A stretch of DNA of 64,000 nucleotides from Loripinus fragilis (GCA_964019695.1 OZ026525.1:83896279-83960278); one strand, 5' to 3'. Positions 23,650-35,732 are shown, counted from the first letter of the stretch. A program made the numbers and translations. The notes: generated by a model not told the origin, from the letters alone.

Positions 23650-25030
23650 AGTGTCCGTACAATAATTACAACTTGTAATTCGGTGGCTGCTCCTTTGTTA
23701 AAACCAGTACTGGGCCGGGTTGTTTTATGGTTTTTGTGATTTTTGTGGTTTCGGGAGCACTGAAGGCTAGACTGGCAGTGGTTCTAGTTTAATACGCCTT
23801 CGGCCTTAAAAGATGGGGCCACAGTTTAAAGTATCCAACAGACTGGTGGTGTTCTAGTTTAAGAGCTGACCCAGATGAAGTGAAACTCTTGGTACGTGTA
23901 TATATGTCTCGACAATTAAAAAAAAACTGCAGCTTTCTCAAGATATGTATGTATATTTGTTAATTCAAACATCCCAGAAAATATTATACAGACCCCTCTA
24001 TTAGGAAATATGCGTAATATTAAATACCCGTATCAATAAATACTAGCGAGAGTGAAATATAGTGCCTTATATCGCATGTAGCAACCAAGTAGGCTAATTC
24101 AGTAATGTTGTACCAACGAGCTAGGAAGCTTAATCACTAACGTTAAGACAAATTACATGTTTGTGCATTTTTGCTAAGGCATCAGGGGATAGTTTCGGAT
24201 TTGGGAGTGGACGATTTTTAAGATACTCTGGTAGAGGGATCAAAGAAGGTCCTATATGGCAATTAAAAGTGTGATATTTGAATAAATTTGACATAAAACC
24301 AGCCAGTATGTGCTTCTACATGTTGGAATGAAATACGAAGTCATTGCTTCCTATTATATAGCTTTGCTTCAGGTTGTGTCCCTTACCTCGGCTGAAGCTG
24401 TCAGCTGGTTTGAACGAGCTTTAATAGTGTCCTGTTTTCACAGAGACTTCGCATAAAATTGGTTATTAATATATCTCCAATAAATTGGATTTTGTGCAGT
24501 GTTGATCTAGAGACTGCAACTGAGTGACAGGACCCACTAAGGGCAGGTACTTCATGGTTTCCAGGTAACTTGTGGTGGGCCCAGTGTATTTTCACTATAG
24601 AAAAATAGTGGATGGGTAAATAACAAACACTCCGCTGGCATCAGGGTCTTTATTTTATAATGTCAGGTTATGACTTCTGTGGGGAGCAACACAAGGTAGG
24701 AACTATGTTGTTGTGTCCTTTTGTTGAGGGGTTATTAATCTTTTCAAATAAGGGCCAAAAAGTGATTAAAGAACTGTACTGTGATGCCTAAACGAGCCAA
24801 AATAGAGCCAAAACGCGTTTTGTAAGCTAATCACCGAATGGCCGCCCGATAGGCAAAAATTTACTTACCTATAAGATAGGCAATTCTGCTTAACAATACA
24901 AAAGTAAATATTATTTAGGAGGCTTTTCTGACTTCAGGTTTCTTGGGATTTATGGAAAAAAAAGAAAACATTCAGAGCAACATTTTTCTTGCTGCTTATT
25001 ATTATTGAAATTATTCGATTTACCAAAGAT
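23650..25030. other. Intergenic DNA, nothing recognised
   Basis: There is no long frame, no inverted repeat and no shared repeat in this stretch. Confidence 0.5.
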
Positions 25031-25039
25031 AATCTTAAA

Positions 25040-25300
25040 ATGTATAAGTAAGCAAAATTGATCCAAATATACCATGCGGTTCAAGAGTTATGAGCATTTT
25101 CACTGAACTGACCACAACCGGCTGGACTTATGCTCAGCAGACCCTCGTCCATGAAAAAAAGACTGTTACACATGCAAGTGATTAGACAATGTTGAAGTAC
25201 ATATGTATGCAAAATTTGATCATAATATACTATGTAGTTCAAGAGTTATGAGCATTTTCACCAACTGACCACGGACGGACAGACGGACGGACTTACACAG
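25040..25300 (+). repeat. Dispersed repeat with TTCAAGAGTTATGAGCAT words, copy 2
   Basis: Same two-unit layout as 23327-23610, ending in the GACGGACAGACGGACGGAC microsatellite-like tail. Similar tails end many retroposed repeats. Confidence 0.7.
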
Positions 25301-25347
25301 TGATTAAAGTGAACAACTGCGGGTCGTGCAATCAATATACAGCATTT

Positions 25348-25587
25348 GGGCCGTGGCATGAGATTTCCAACAATGTGGTATGTGCGACCAGCAAAGGCTC
25401 AGACCAGCCTGCGCATACGCATCATAAGCTTAGGAACTTCAAATGGTGCCCAGTCAGTAGCTTAACAATCATGGAATACTCAAGCGACTAGCAAAGGCTC
25501 TGATTGGACTGCGCGTATGCGCAGGCTGATCTGAGGCTTTGCTGGTCGCACTTACCACATTGTTGGAAATTTCATGCACTGGCTCAA
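25348..25587. mobile_element. Inverted-repeat element with long arms
   Basis: The left arm runs from GCCGTGGCATGAGATTTCC through TGTGCGACCAGCAAAGGC. The right arm is its inverse and ends GGAAATTTCATGCACTGGC. Arms are about 75-90 bp, with an AT-rich centre of about 60 bp. The element at 3029-3125 is a partial copy, and a scrap of the core lies at about 41400-41465. Confidence 0.85.
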
Positions 25588-25599
25588 ATGTGAATGAAA

Positions 25600-27396
25600 T
25601 TTCATCTTTTCGTTAAAAAAATGTAAGAGAAAGATATTGTTCCTACTTAATAGTTGGCATTTTAACATTTATGAGCAAAATAAATTTCATGCTTAGTTGA
25701 GTTGAACATGACATCTTTAGGATCTTTAGCATGGAGACCTGGTTGCTTAATCAGTTCTTACTTTTATAATGGTTTGGTTTTTTCTTTGGTTGTATGGCGT
25801 ACTAGTGGTTTTCCTTAACTGTCTGTCTGTGGGATGTATGTCCTTTTTGTTTCATCATAGTAAATGGAATTGCTTGGATTGTTTCTCTGTGAAGAAACAT
25901 TGAATAAGTTGGGAGGCTGTGGTTAAAGTGGTTGAACAACGTATTTTGGGGCGATATTTTGGCGATATTTTGGCTGGTGAAATATAACAAAAGCCCCTTG
26001 TCATCCGTTTTAAGGTGGGGATTGGACATAAAAAAAAATACAAAACAGTGCAGGGCATATACAACGGTCTTGTAAAGTGAACGTTTAATATTCCGACTAT
26101 TCCCCTGCGCCAATGGGGGAATGGGGAGGGGGTGGTTGGTGGTGGCTGGTTGCAAATGACTGGTGCATAAAGTAAGCGCCAATAGATGGATATTTGACTA
26201 TTTAAAAAATGTTATACGCTTAACCAATTTCGAGAGTGAGACATAATTTTGTTAATAAACTGTTGACTTCCATATGTCTTAATTACAAAAATGATTTCCG
26301 CCAATGTCAATGTGCCTTCTTTTTAGCCTAAATTGCCATTTAAACTGCATGTCATGTGTGAATGAAACAGCTCTGGACACCGAAAAGGTACCCAATAAAA
26401 TGTAACAAATACTTGTTGGCAGATACGGCCATCTTAAATTTTAAGAATTCTTTGGCTCGCAGCAATTATACAACCCAATTTTCTGCGTTATCATCTTATT
26501 GGAAAGCATGCATGGCTGTCAAATTTGATGCCACACAGTTCTACGGTAAGCGACAATTTTCTTTTTTCTGCTTGAAACGCTTAAAGCTCAATGAAAGTAT
26601 ATTATTGATTTGATTGTTAATCTGGGACAGATTCGTTAATAGAAATCATGGCATTATCTATCGAGATATCACTACGCGTGTGAGATCTTTTTTATGTGGG
26701 CTCACTTTCATTGAAAGGCGTCTAAAAAGAGTCAAAACCCCTATACAGATAACATGTGATAGAAAGGTGCGATAGTATCTCAATTTGAAGATTTATAATG
26801 TAAAACGGGGTGCTTGCACCGTTATAGCCTTGATATTTAGGCGATATTTTTTCAATTAAAAGTGAAATTTGAAGGAAATAAAAACTAGAGATGATTATTC
26901 TCGTTATTTGCCACTTTCTGACAAATCATTTAAAGGTGATAAGAAATCAGATACCATATTATCACAACGAAGCTTTTATTTTTGTGAAATTGGCGTTATA
27001 ATTTGGAACATTTTTGGTAACCCGTCGGGGAATGCCGTCTCCATATCGTATTCAAAATGGCGTCGAAGGAAATCACTTTTAAAAGTGTCAGGTCGGACCA
27101 TCGGACGGATTTCTTTTATTTTGGAATAATTAAAACGTTACATCATAAACTTTTGACAAGCTTATCTTAATCAGCATAATTGCAAGGTTTTATAATTAAA
27201 TGTCTATAAACTTTAATTCGTTTATAATTAAATAAAGGATTTAATGATGCTTTTTAACAGTAACAGAGACCCAGGACCAATGCATTATGGTAGCGCATGT
27301 GTAGCTCGCCTACGTAGAAAGCTAATATAAGACATCACGAAAAGTGTGGGCGGCAAGGCGATACCCGATCTACACGAATGTTCTCGTCTACTTGAA

Positions 27397-27400
<4 letters not shown>
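25600..27400. other. Intergenic DNA with one palindromic repeat
   Basis: At about 25665-25725 lies the third copy of the CATGCTTAGTTGAG / GTTGAACATG repeat. Frames at 25802-26182 (minus) and 26869-27129 (plus) show no recognisable motif and I do not call them genes. Confidence 0.5.

Positions 27401-27447
<47 letters not shown>
27400..27447 (+). repeat. (TC)n microsatellite
   Basis: An uninterrupted dinucleotide run of about 48 bases. It lies about 60 bp upstream of a Penelope-type fragment. Confidence 0.98.
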
Positions 27448-27450
<3 letters not shown>

Positions 27451-27507
27451 ACCAGTCATAAAGTATTCGACTATATCTAGGCGGTACTAAGATGTTTATA
27501 GGGGGGA

Positions 27508-27833
27508 TAATAACAGAATCTCAAGGGCAAAGATTTGGTACCAGTAAAATACATTTGGCTTAGGCTGCTGTCCTTTCTTGTTGGTTTATTGTTTATTGTT
27601 GCTCCCATTGTTTGTGGGCGCTCAATGTTTGGTCCTTGCTTAGTTATGCAGTACATAGTGTCATTTCTTGTTTTGCAATCATCTGAATGAGGAAGAAAGA
27701 GCTGGTTGCTTACTTTAATCATCTTCCTGATGTCTTGTGACAGTAAGTAATCTGTGGCTCTTCCTTGTGGTGCCGTAGTTTGGTCTGTAGTGTGTGATTG
27801 TGGTATTCCTGGTCATACTCACTTACTTTTTTT
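27508..27833 (+). mobile_element. Penelope-like 3' fragment
   Basis: The landmarks are GGCAAAGATTTGGTACCAGT, GGCTTAGGCTGCTGTCC, TTTTGCAATCATCTGAATGA, TTCCTGATGTCTTGTGA, GTGTGATTGTGGTATTCCTG and CATACTCACTTACT. It is 5'-truncated before the AGCTCGCATGGAGGC block and shares the family 3' terminus. Truncation at variable 5' points with a fixed 3' end is the signature of target-primed reverse transcription. Confidence 0.8.
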
Positions 27834-27839
27834 CAGATA

Positions 27840-29100
27840 TACTCTATCATTTAGGTCACAGACCTGTTATCGTAAAAAGGGCATTAATTGGCTCAAAAGG
27901 TGGGTGGAAGCTCAGTGCAATATTTAAGTTGTAAAGTGTTTCGAGATTGGTCAATGATAAAATTGTGGAAAATAAATCATATTTATTAGACGGGTATATC
28001 GTTGCTGCATTTTTTGAAACAACATCTCTCTGCTTTTCTTAATTAAGTTTACTGGTGTGGATAAGGAAAAAGAACCTACATTCAGGTATTTTTTTCCAAT
28101 GGAATTTTTTCTCTCGTGTAGGACGTCCACCTTCAGGAGCCAAAAGGTGGTAAACATGCTGGTCATAGTGGTATCTCATTCTTGTTTATTGATTGAACTG
28201 GGCCCAATCTGCAATTCTATGGCAGCCTCATTGTGATTGAAGAGTTGTGAGGACCACAGCCTAGCTAAAAGCTAAAATGGAGGTCTATGGAAAAACAATT
28301 ACAGGTCTGGGCCCTACCAAGATATGTCTGATAACCTGGGCAAAGAAAGAAAAACACAAGCAGAAAACAGATTTACGAGGTATTTCAAAATGGCACTTGC
28401 TTCGTTTGATGTGACACTTTCCTGGTTCCTATTACATAATCCAACTGCATTTATATTTTAAGAAGTGTTCCTTTATCTAGCACTTAGTTCAAATATTTAA
28501 TTTTTCAACCCAGTACTTCAAACCTTTTGATTGATATATTTACACCCCCACTTCTCACTTGGGTTAAATCTTTTGACTTTGTGCTATAGTTATCCAAATC
28601 CAATCGGCATATCAAAGATATTTTATATCGTTTTTCTTTGTTCTGTATTTTATTCGCAGCTGGGAGAAAGTATCTCAGTTCATCATTTTCTCATAACCTG
28701 TCTTACTGAATCAATTAATTTTCACCTTTCTGACAAATACTGTCATATCGGCTTTCACCTTGATCCGCCAAGCTTTGCCTTGTATTTCAATTTCTGGTTC
28801 AATAGCTTTAGAGAACCTGCACTTTTACTACTTCGTCCAGCGCTGATTCCAGATCGTGTTTGGTCCCGTTCTTTTTGCGTTATAACGAATTAAGTCCATC
28901 GCTAGGTTGTGAAAATTGCGGTTGGGTGGTTGGTTTAAGCCCACGAGATGATAATTCCTGTCGTTGCATATGCGTAAAATAATTCTTTGAACATCTCAGT
29001 AAATCTACAGTCTAAGTTTTGGCTTAATACTTCATCTACTTCCACACTTTCTGTGTATTAACATGGGCTGGTCGCTAAGTGATAAGTAAGACAATCACTT
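27840..29100. other. Intergenic DNA, unassigned 120-residue frame
   Basis: A plus-strand frame at 28531-28893 is 120 codons long and aromatic- and leucine-rich, with no domain I can recognise. It has no visible neighbours. Its AT-rich composition makes a chance frame likely. Confidence 0.4.
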
Positions 29101-29106
29101 ATTGGC

Positions 29107-29337
29107 TTAACCCTTTTATGCCTAATGGAATTTCCCTCTATTATCAATTTAAATCAGTCCATTTCCGTTTTAAGGGTTGTTAGGTGGTGTTTTTCATTTT
29201 TATTCAAATTTTAATAGGTCATTTTGTAAGCAAATAGTAGAGACCCTGATCTGACGCCGCGTTTTGTGCCGTCTGATCTAGGTCGGCACTGTTTGCCTAT
29301 CCCCAACAAAAAGGCGGTCAATAGGCTAAAATGGCTT
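29107..29337 (-). mobile_element. TTAA-type hairpin element, copy 5
   Basis: It starts TTAACCCTTTTATGCC, has CAGTCCATTTCCGTTTTAAG and TTTTCATTTTTATTCAAATT, then the core CTGATCTGACGCCGC / TGCCGTCTGATC between GCAAAT and CTGTTTGCC. The right end near AATAGGCTAAAATGG is degraded. It is inverted relative to copies 3 and 4. Confidence 0.75.
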
Positions 29338-29471
29338 TATTTTTCCTTGCTGAAAGTAGTATAGTGTACATTGGTTCTACGTGTCCTCGTGGAGCCCTCT
29401 TTGTACACTAATGAATTCTTCCCCGTGGTTAGAAACAATGGGGCTGGCATGTTCGTTGTAATAATCGCAAA

Positions 29472-29696
29472 TTGAAACATTTCGTCATCGGCAAAAGCTA
29501 CAAAGGAAGAGGACAAAGCTATCCAGACGACACAAAAATATTAAAAGCAAGGTCTACAATTCCGTTGCTGCAGCTAATGGATGCAATGTTAAAAGACGTT
29601 AATGCAGAAAACCAGTTTAGACTTGTCAGAGATTCATTTCAGCTTTTAGCATATGCCAAACGGGATATGTCCAACTTAAAGGCCAGGCTGCTGTAG
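29472..29696 (+). pseudogene. Possible DIRS-type gag fragment
   Basis: A 74-residue frame contains LLQLMDAMLKDVNAENQFRL followed by VRDSFQLLAYAKRDMSN. The pattern 'DSFQLLA-x-A-x-R/K-D-x-S/N' is typical of the central gag of DIRS-type retroelements, whose polymerase is at 55 kb here. There is no start context of its own, and it ends at an in-frame stop after LKARLL. The flanks are non-coding. It may be an unrelated exon-like remnant. Confidence 0.35.
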
Positions 29697-29699
29697 GAC

Positions 29700-31200
29700 C
29701 TACAGTGAAAAGTGGGCAGTGGCAGGCTCCAAGAATTATTGGGTTTTCTGAACACTCCCAGATCATGTCTAGGTCAGTTACAGATTGTTGGAATCAGCTG
29801 ATCTATTGGAATGTGTGTACATGTGCAGTGATTCATTTACAATTTTTGGCTTATGGGTCCTGGGACTCGCTGTTTCCAATATAAATGAGTCCCATTTACA
29901 AACTTATGAGTCCTAAACATTATTTTTAATGACAAGTCTGCAATACTATTGCATCCCGGGACTCGGTGGGACTCGGTGAAATAAAAACTTATGCGCAAAA
30001 GATGCAGGATGCGCAGGTAACAAAATCACTGCATGTGTAGTTGAAGATGACTGGTGTAAAGTTCTTCAAATCTGTACACTCTAAAAACAGTGTGTTTTAA
30101 TGTACTTGATCACATAAAAAGTGCACATACTCCTATAATCTTACATAGAGTACTTTGTAGGTCGCTCAAAAAGAGATCAGTCGGTGCATACGTAGATCTG
30201 GCTCCACACTGTATTCAAAAGAGGGTATATAATCTTGAAATTATTATGTGATCAGTGTGCTCATTAGGTCAAATGTTGTATATCTAGAGTCCTTCCAATT
30301 GGTTAGAACAGTGAAGATACTGATCCAACTGAGGAGCAACCCAATCCTGGTCTGCATTTTCCCTTCACCAGTGTGTCCGAAAACTTATTGGTCACCTAAT
30401 TAGTGGTTATAATGTAAACTGAAGATTGTAAACTTTGCTGTCAATGCAATGCGGACCTTTATATCAGTATGCGTAATTAAAGACTAATTTTCTTATTTCT
30501 AAACTAAACTAAAAAACTAATAAAAAAAAATCAGTCTCAATTTTTTATTCTTCTGTTTCATTTCCCTTGCGTTTCTTTCTGTAAAACAACTTCCTTTCAC
30601 TTTCTTTTGTGAAATTTTCTCATTATTAGCCATGATTATTATTTACTGTGCCTTTTCAGAGCATTTAGGATTGTGTAATGATGAGGTTCTGTCTAGGAAT
30701 TTGACCACAGAGTGACCCCTGATATGGTTCTAGAATTTACCTGCTGCAGAAGGGCACAAAAGGGGGCCTGGATTTTAAATCAAAGAATTATTTTCGTAAT
30801 TCAGAGATCGTCGTACTTATCAAATGTTAATATTAACAATACGAAATATTTTGTTTCAGCATTTTGCATTTGCATGTATTTATAGCAGAATAGGAATATG
30901 ATATATCCTGTGTAGATCCCCTTCAGCAATCTGTCTCCAGAGTATTGACCTCTCCAGCTTGGTGCCCTAAACCATTGGCATCTCCCGCCATTTAGTTCAA
31001 TTGTGTTTATTGTTTCTGTTTATCATTGGAGCCAATAATTAATATTGAAAAGAAAAAAAAAATACATTCAAACTGAATAATCTGCAATTCATGGAATATT
31101 ATGTTTATGGATTTATGGACACGGAGATACTTACGTATTTACTGGTGAGAGATGCATGGTTTACTTTTTATCCTGATAATCACGTCTAAATGTCGTCTGC
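29700..31200. other. Intergenic DNA, nothing recognised
   Basis: AT-rich, with no frame above 60 codons and no shared repeat seen. Confidence 0.5.
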
Positions 31201-31221
31201 TGGTGCTTTTAAAATGTTTAT

Positions 31222-31302
31222 GTAACAAACAGTGTGGACCCAGACCAGACTGCCCTCTTGGAGAAGGCTAATCTGGATCCACACTGTTTGTCTGTATGTT
31301 GA
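31222..31302. repeat. CAAACAGTGTGGACCCAGA hairpin
   Basis: ACAAACAGTGTGGACCCAGA with CCAGACTGC pairs imperfectly with the inverse ending CACTGTTTGT. The arms are almost those of the hairpin at 58183-58255, but TTAACCC/GGGTTAA ends are not visible. Confidence 0.7.
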
Positions 31303-31309
31303 AATTAGA

Positions 31310-32140
31310 AATTGGCATTATCATTCACATCACGGCAGCAGATGATTCCAGATGACACCATTTTCAGATGCATTATTTCGCAGCAGGCGAAGGGTTTTTT
31401 TTTATATAATAAAGAGGTGCATCTGACCGAACATTTCTCTGTTCTCTATTTTCACTATTCATCACTGCAGTCACATGATATTAATTAATGCCAAACATTC
31501 TGTAGATTAATGTTAAAATCTTCTGATCTAGTCCTCTGCTTGATATTAGCTCTGCATGCAGGTCAGTGTGCAATCAAGCCATGTGCTTCTCTATTTTTAT
31601 CTTGTTTGCATGTTTACGCATGGATCAAAGGTGAAATTTCAAATCTAACTGTCAGTTAGCCCCTGAATTTCAAAATATACCTATTTATTTTGAGTTAATC
31701 CTAGTTTAATTCTGTGAAATAAACATTGAGATTGATTAAGGCAGTCCTTGAGTTGTTCCATAATTTTTTTCTGCAAAAATTGAACATTGGTTCAGCTATA
31801 ACTGCTGATTATTACAGGAGCAATTGAAAAATGTTTGAATTTGCCACCATGACATTTTAGGGGCGGAGCCAGTCCTTTTATAGTGGAGCCTGGGGTTTAA
31901 GGCGAGAGCTTATCAAGTCTTCAGTGGTGGATAAGTACAAACAATTGTGTAGCCTAATGATTCAACACCACAAATATTTATAAATCAATATGTACTTCAG
32001 TCTCCGAAGATTGTTAGCAAACCCTGATCAACTGCCTCGTTCTGAATGAACTGTTTTGCTAAGACTAAACTGAGTAAATATGACCAGGAATCTTAGCTCT
32101 AGGTTCTTGTTTAAACACAATAATGTTTAGCTCATTTTAC
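31310..32140. other. Intergenic DNA, nothing recognised
   Basis: No gene, hairpin or shared repeat seen. Confidence 0.5.
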
Positions 32141-32144
32141 AGGT

Positions 32145-32397
32145 TTTCTTTTGATTCGTTGTTGATCGTTGCTCCAAATGTGGGGCTCTGTGTTTGTTCC
32201 ATGTTTTGTTGAGCATTGCTTGTGTTCTTTCTAGTTTTGCAATCATCTTGATAGGGAAGAGAGAGCTTGTTGCTTTCCTTTGTTTGTCTTCCTGATGCCT
32301 TATGATTGTTATTGTTCTGTGGTTCGTCCCTTCCTCACGGTGACTTGGGTTGGTCTGCAGTGTGTGATTGTGGTATTTTCTAATCATACTCACTTAC
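32145..32397 (+). mobile_element. Penelope-like 3' fragment
   Basis: It holds TTTTGCAATCATCTTGATAG, GGGAAGAGAGAGCTTGTTGC, TTCCTGATGCC, CCTCACGGTGACTTGGG, CAGTGTGTGATTGTGGTATT and CATACTCACTTACC. It is shorter at the 5' side than the 27508 copy and has the same 3' terminus. Confidence 0.8.
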
Positions 32398-32539
32398 CTT
32401 TTTGTCTAACATGAAATCATCACAATCAGATCAATTTTCTCGCACACCAGATAGGAATTATCGCTGTTTTTACCTCTGTGAAATTATAAAAAAATAACAG
32501 TCGCGCGATCTTCTATGACAATAGCCCACCTCACAGGAC

Positions 32540-32765
32540 AAGTGACGTCATCGTTTCGTTAAAATGACGTCATTATTTATAGGTCGCATCCCAGCGTATT
32601 TAGTAACTTGTGGGAGCCTTTTTTAAAATATAAAAATGCCGTATTTAAGGGTGTGCAAATAAAATGATCCATTATTTGTGTTAGGATGGGATAGAAAAAA
32701 TATCCATCCCTCGTGATGCTTATCGGTGATCCTCGGGACGGACTGTTTCGCTGGAAGCTGTATCG
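32540..32765 (-). mobile_element. Hairpin element with paired TGACGTCA sites, copy 2
   Basis: On the minus strand it follows 21030-21290: CATCACGAGG, GATGGATATTTTTTCTATCC, AATAATGGA, then TGACGTCA twice (32565-32572 and 32543-32550). The outer half of the long hairpin is degraded. Confidence 0.65.
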
Positions 32766-32784
32766 CTGTTCACTTATCGACCTT

Positions 32785-33140
32785 ATTGAACTTTCTATTT
32801 CGACTTATTCTAGGAGATGATCCATCGATAAGTTAGTGTGATCTTTCATGCACACCAAACATCTACATTGTTTGGTCTTGATATCTTGATCCATATAAGA
32901 AATAAGGGTGAGGTTAATACCGTTAAACATGTTTAAGCTTTCCCAGTGATTTTTTTCGTTCCAAGGCGGTGCTTTTTGTGGATGCTTCATGTTAATTCTG
33001 TTTTATGTTTGTGTTTGTTATGCTGTCTTGTCTGTTCCTTGCAGCTTTGTGATCACCTGCTGGGAAAGGTCTGGCCTTTGACTTTTTTATGTGTTGTGTT
33101 TTCTTGTGATTTTGTGTACTACTTTCGTATTTGTGTACTA
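32785..33140 (+). mobile_element. Second Penelope-type 3' family (R1), copy A
   Basis: The landmarks are AGGAGATGATCCATCGATAA, CTTTCATGCACACCAAACAT, AAGGGTGAGGTTAATACCGT, GTTCCAAGGCGGTGC, TTTGTGGATG and GTGATCACCTGCTGGGAAAG. The distal CCTGATC part is missing, and copy B follows at once in the same orientation. The block order parallels the Penelope 3' region (CCAGTAAA, AAGGCGGT, ATCA..TG.TGGGAA). Confidence 0.7.
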
Positions 33141-33462
33141 TGAGTCTTGATCCACATCAGAACTAATAAGGGTGAGTTTGGTACCGTTAAACATATTTAA
33201 GCATTCTAGTAATTTATTTACTGGCCGTTCCAAGGCGGTGCTTCTTTTGTGGATACTTTTTGTCAATTATGTTTCATTTTTTTGTCCTTGCTATGTTTTC
33301 TTGTATGTTTCTTGCAGCTTTGTGATCACCTGCTGGGAAAGAGTTGACCTCTTGGCTCTTTTGTATGTGATGTATGTGCTTTTGTCAATTTCCAATATGG
33401 TGTTCCGGATCAGGTGTGGTATTTGATTGTATCGATTCCTGATCTATGCCTTCTTCTTTACT
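33141..33462 (+). mobile_element. Second Penelope-type 3' family (R1), copy B
   Basis: It begins at GAGTCTTGATCCACATCAGA and runs through GGTACCGTTAAACATATTTA, GTTCCAAGGCGGTGCTTC and GATCACCTGCTGGGAAAGAG to GTATCGATTCCTGATC. It is head-to-tail with copy A. Confidence 0.75.
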
Positions 33463-33648
33463 CTGACTTGTGTATAGTTCGTTTGCCGTTGTTTGCCACA
33501 CAGCAATGGTCTGAAACAGACACGTCCCATGGTCAAAAGGCACCAAATAGGTCAATATAAGGGGTGATCGATTGGGACAACTCGGGGTAGTTCAGGTGAT
33601 TAGGGAGCCTGACCAGTGTCCGGGGGCTGTAAGCTCAAACAGTAAAAT

Positions 33649-33865
33649 ACTGTAGATTCGGAAATTTTCGCGATAATTTTATTTTCGCGAATAGCATTAA
33701 AAGACACATTAGTGATGTGAAAAATTCGCGACTACGGCAAGATTTACCTACATTAATAAACGACAGAGTGATTTTGCCATTTCGCGAAGTTTTCTTTTCA
33801 CGAAACTTCGCATATGCGAAGTTTCGAGAAAATAAGGTCCTCGCGAAAATTTCCGAATTTACAGT
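33649..33865. mobile_element. Inverted-repeat element with TTCGCGAA-rich arms, copy 2
   Basis: The ends ACTGTAGATTCGGAAATTTTC and GAAAATTTCCGAATTTACAG are inverse. The interior matches 11459-11676 in reverse, including a CGACAGAGTGATTT block. An inner palindrome AACTTCGCATATGCGAAGTT is more regular than in copy 1. Confidence 0.85.
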
Positions 33866-33869
33866 TTTG

Positions 33870-34545
33870 CCACAATAAAAACTTCTTATTCCAGTGAATA
33901 CTGGTGAGTTAATTCTAACATCGATGACCAAAGGCATGAATGACACAATGTTGGTTCGAAATATAAAGATTTACACTAAATTTACTACAAGCTATTTCGA
34001 CGCCAGTTTATTACATAAATATAACACCATAAATAAAAATATTGTCTTCTCCTGTTGTGTCAAGTTAACAATGACCTTATCTCAGTCACATACAGATTGG
34101 ACATGCGCGGATCCAGAACATTGCGTCGGGGGGTGGGGGTGTGGTGGTGGGGGGGGGGACTGGGGGGTCATGACAAAGAAAGAAATCAGTAACGTATTTC
34201 ACAGAGGGTCGTATGAACCACCTTCGTCTCACCTGCGTCTCAATCGGAACTGCCTCGTCCAATTCCGTGAAAATCCGTGGAATCAGACCACGGATTTACA
34301 TCGAGGATCTAGTTTGATAACGCGGGCGATAACATGACGCAGACGTTATATAACGGGACGTTGACGTCAAAGAAACCATGTTGAAACAATAACAAGTGTG
34401 ATTGCAGCAAAACAAATTGTTATAAATGAAGTTTATGTTTTTTTCCAATAAAATAGCCATATTTTATTGAAAAATACATAAACTTCATTTATTCTGCTGA
34501 TGAAACTTTACGGATAATCAGAATAATCGATTTTAATAGAGCTGA
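33870..34545. other. Intergenic DNA with a G-rich tract
   Basis: A 147-codon plus-strand frame (33894-34337) crosses a G-rich run at about 34128-34170. It shows no domain and I reject it as a gene. Confidence 0.45.
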
Positions 34546-34547
34546 AC

Positions 34548-34743
34548 CCACATGGCTCAGTGGTAGAGTGCTTGACTCGAGACCGAAGGGCCGCGGGTTC
34601 GAGCTTCACCGCCGTCACTGCGTTGTTTCCTTGAGCAAGAACATTAATCCTAGCTTAGTACTGGTTCAACCCATGAAGACCCGTCCCTTTATAACTGAAA
34701 GATTGTTGATGGGACGTAAAGAATCAAATCAAACAAACAAAAC
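34548..34743 (+). mobile_element. tRNA-derived SINE, plus-strand copy
   Basis: The A box TGGCTCAGTGG (34553-34563) and B box GGGTTCGAGCTTC (34595-34607) are spaced as in a tRNA gene. The body has TCCTTGAGCAAGAACATTAA and the tail GGGACGTAAAGAATCAAA, ending in CAAAC-rich sequence. The region cannot fold as a functional tRNA through the acceptor stem, so it is called a SINE. Confidence 0.85.
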
Positions 34744-34749
34744 TACGCG

Positions 34750-35500
34750 TAATGCTCCTTTTATACACCCGAGGCATGAATCGATTCTCGAATTGTGCCG
34801 GACTTTCCCCGAAGGTGGTTCGTAAGTGATTGATGCACATTTATCAGAGAGTATGTTGTAATCAATGTACTACGACGGTGTATGTGTATTGACCAGTACA
34901 TGATAATATGGGATGTATTATCCAGCTTGGACGTGTAGCGAACACTCACCAGAGTCAGCCCTGTTCTCACGCATAAAGAATAGAAAGAGACCCACCCAGA
35001 TCAAGTCTTACCGGATTGATACTATATGTGTAAAGAATGCTTATGTGATAAGAATAATTAAAACACGTGCTAGTCCAATTTTGAATTCCTTGATAAGTGG
35101 CATCCGTATACACATCCTAGGCCTACTAATTTTCTTGGAGGCAAAACATATTTGTTGGACATAAAAGGTTTACTTTCGTTTTTAAATTGTTTGACGCCTC
35201 GCTAAAATCTTGTGGTCAATGGTCGGCTACAACGGCGGCTTGTGTCTGGGCCGTGTTTTTGAAAACAGAACGAGCCGTTTCTCATGTAAAGAGCTTTAGT
35301 TATTTGCCTATTTGTGTCGTATGATGATATCCTTCGCCAACAGATTGTACCGGGTACCCACATCAGGCCCGAATAAACGCTGGGCCCGATTTGAATCCAA
35401 ACGCTCGAATAGAACTCCAGAAATTATTTTTCGAAACTTGAACAATCAGCAGCGAAAAAAGCATGTAAAACTACGCAACATGCACAGTGTCAAAATGTTT
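34750..35500. other. Intergenic DNA, nothing recognised
   Basis: Several short frames overlap here on both strands without recognisable motifs. Confidence 0.5.
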
Positions 35501-35508
35501 CGGTTCAA

Positions 35509-35732
35509 ATAACCCAATTATGCCGAATGTATTTTCCCATTCTTATCAATTGGACGAGTCTACTTCCACTTTAGTTGTAGGGTGGTATTTTTCATTTTTA
35601 TTGAAATTTTAAAAGAAGCTTGTAAGCAAACAGTGGAGAACCTGATCAGACGCCGCGTCTTGCGGCGTCTGGTCTGGTTTTGCACTGTTTGCCGATGTCC
35701 CACAAAAAGGACACTAGGCTTATATGGGATAA
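35509..35732 (-). mobile_element. TTAA-type hairpin element, copy 6
   Basis: The ends are ATAACCCAATTATGCC and GGCTTATATGGGATAA, one substitution from TTAA on each side. The core CTGATCAGACGCCGC / GCGGCGTCTGGTC lies between GCAAACAGTG and CACTGTTTGCC. It is the best preserved member of this subfamily. The two opposing frames across it are mirror products of the hairpin. Confidence 0.85.

Noticed and set aside
33894..34337. 147-codon plus-strand open frame
   Set aside because: It crosses a G-rich low-complexity tract, has no recognisable domain and no gene context.
34553..34620. Stand-alone tRNA gene
   Set aside because: A and B boxes are present, but the body and tail are shared with the SINEs at 14786 and 45788 and no clean acceptor stem is visible.
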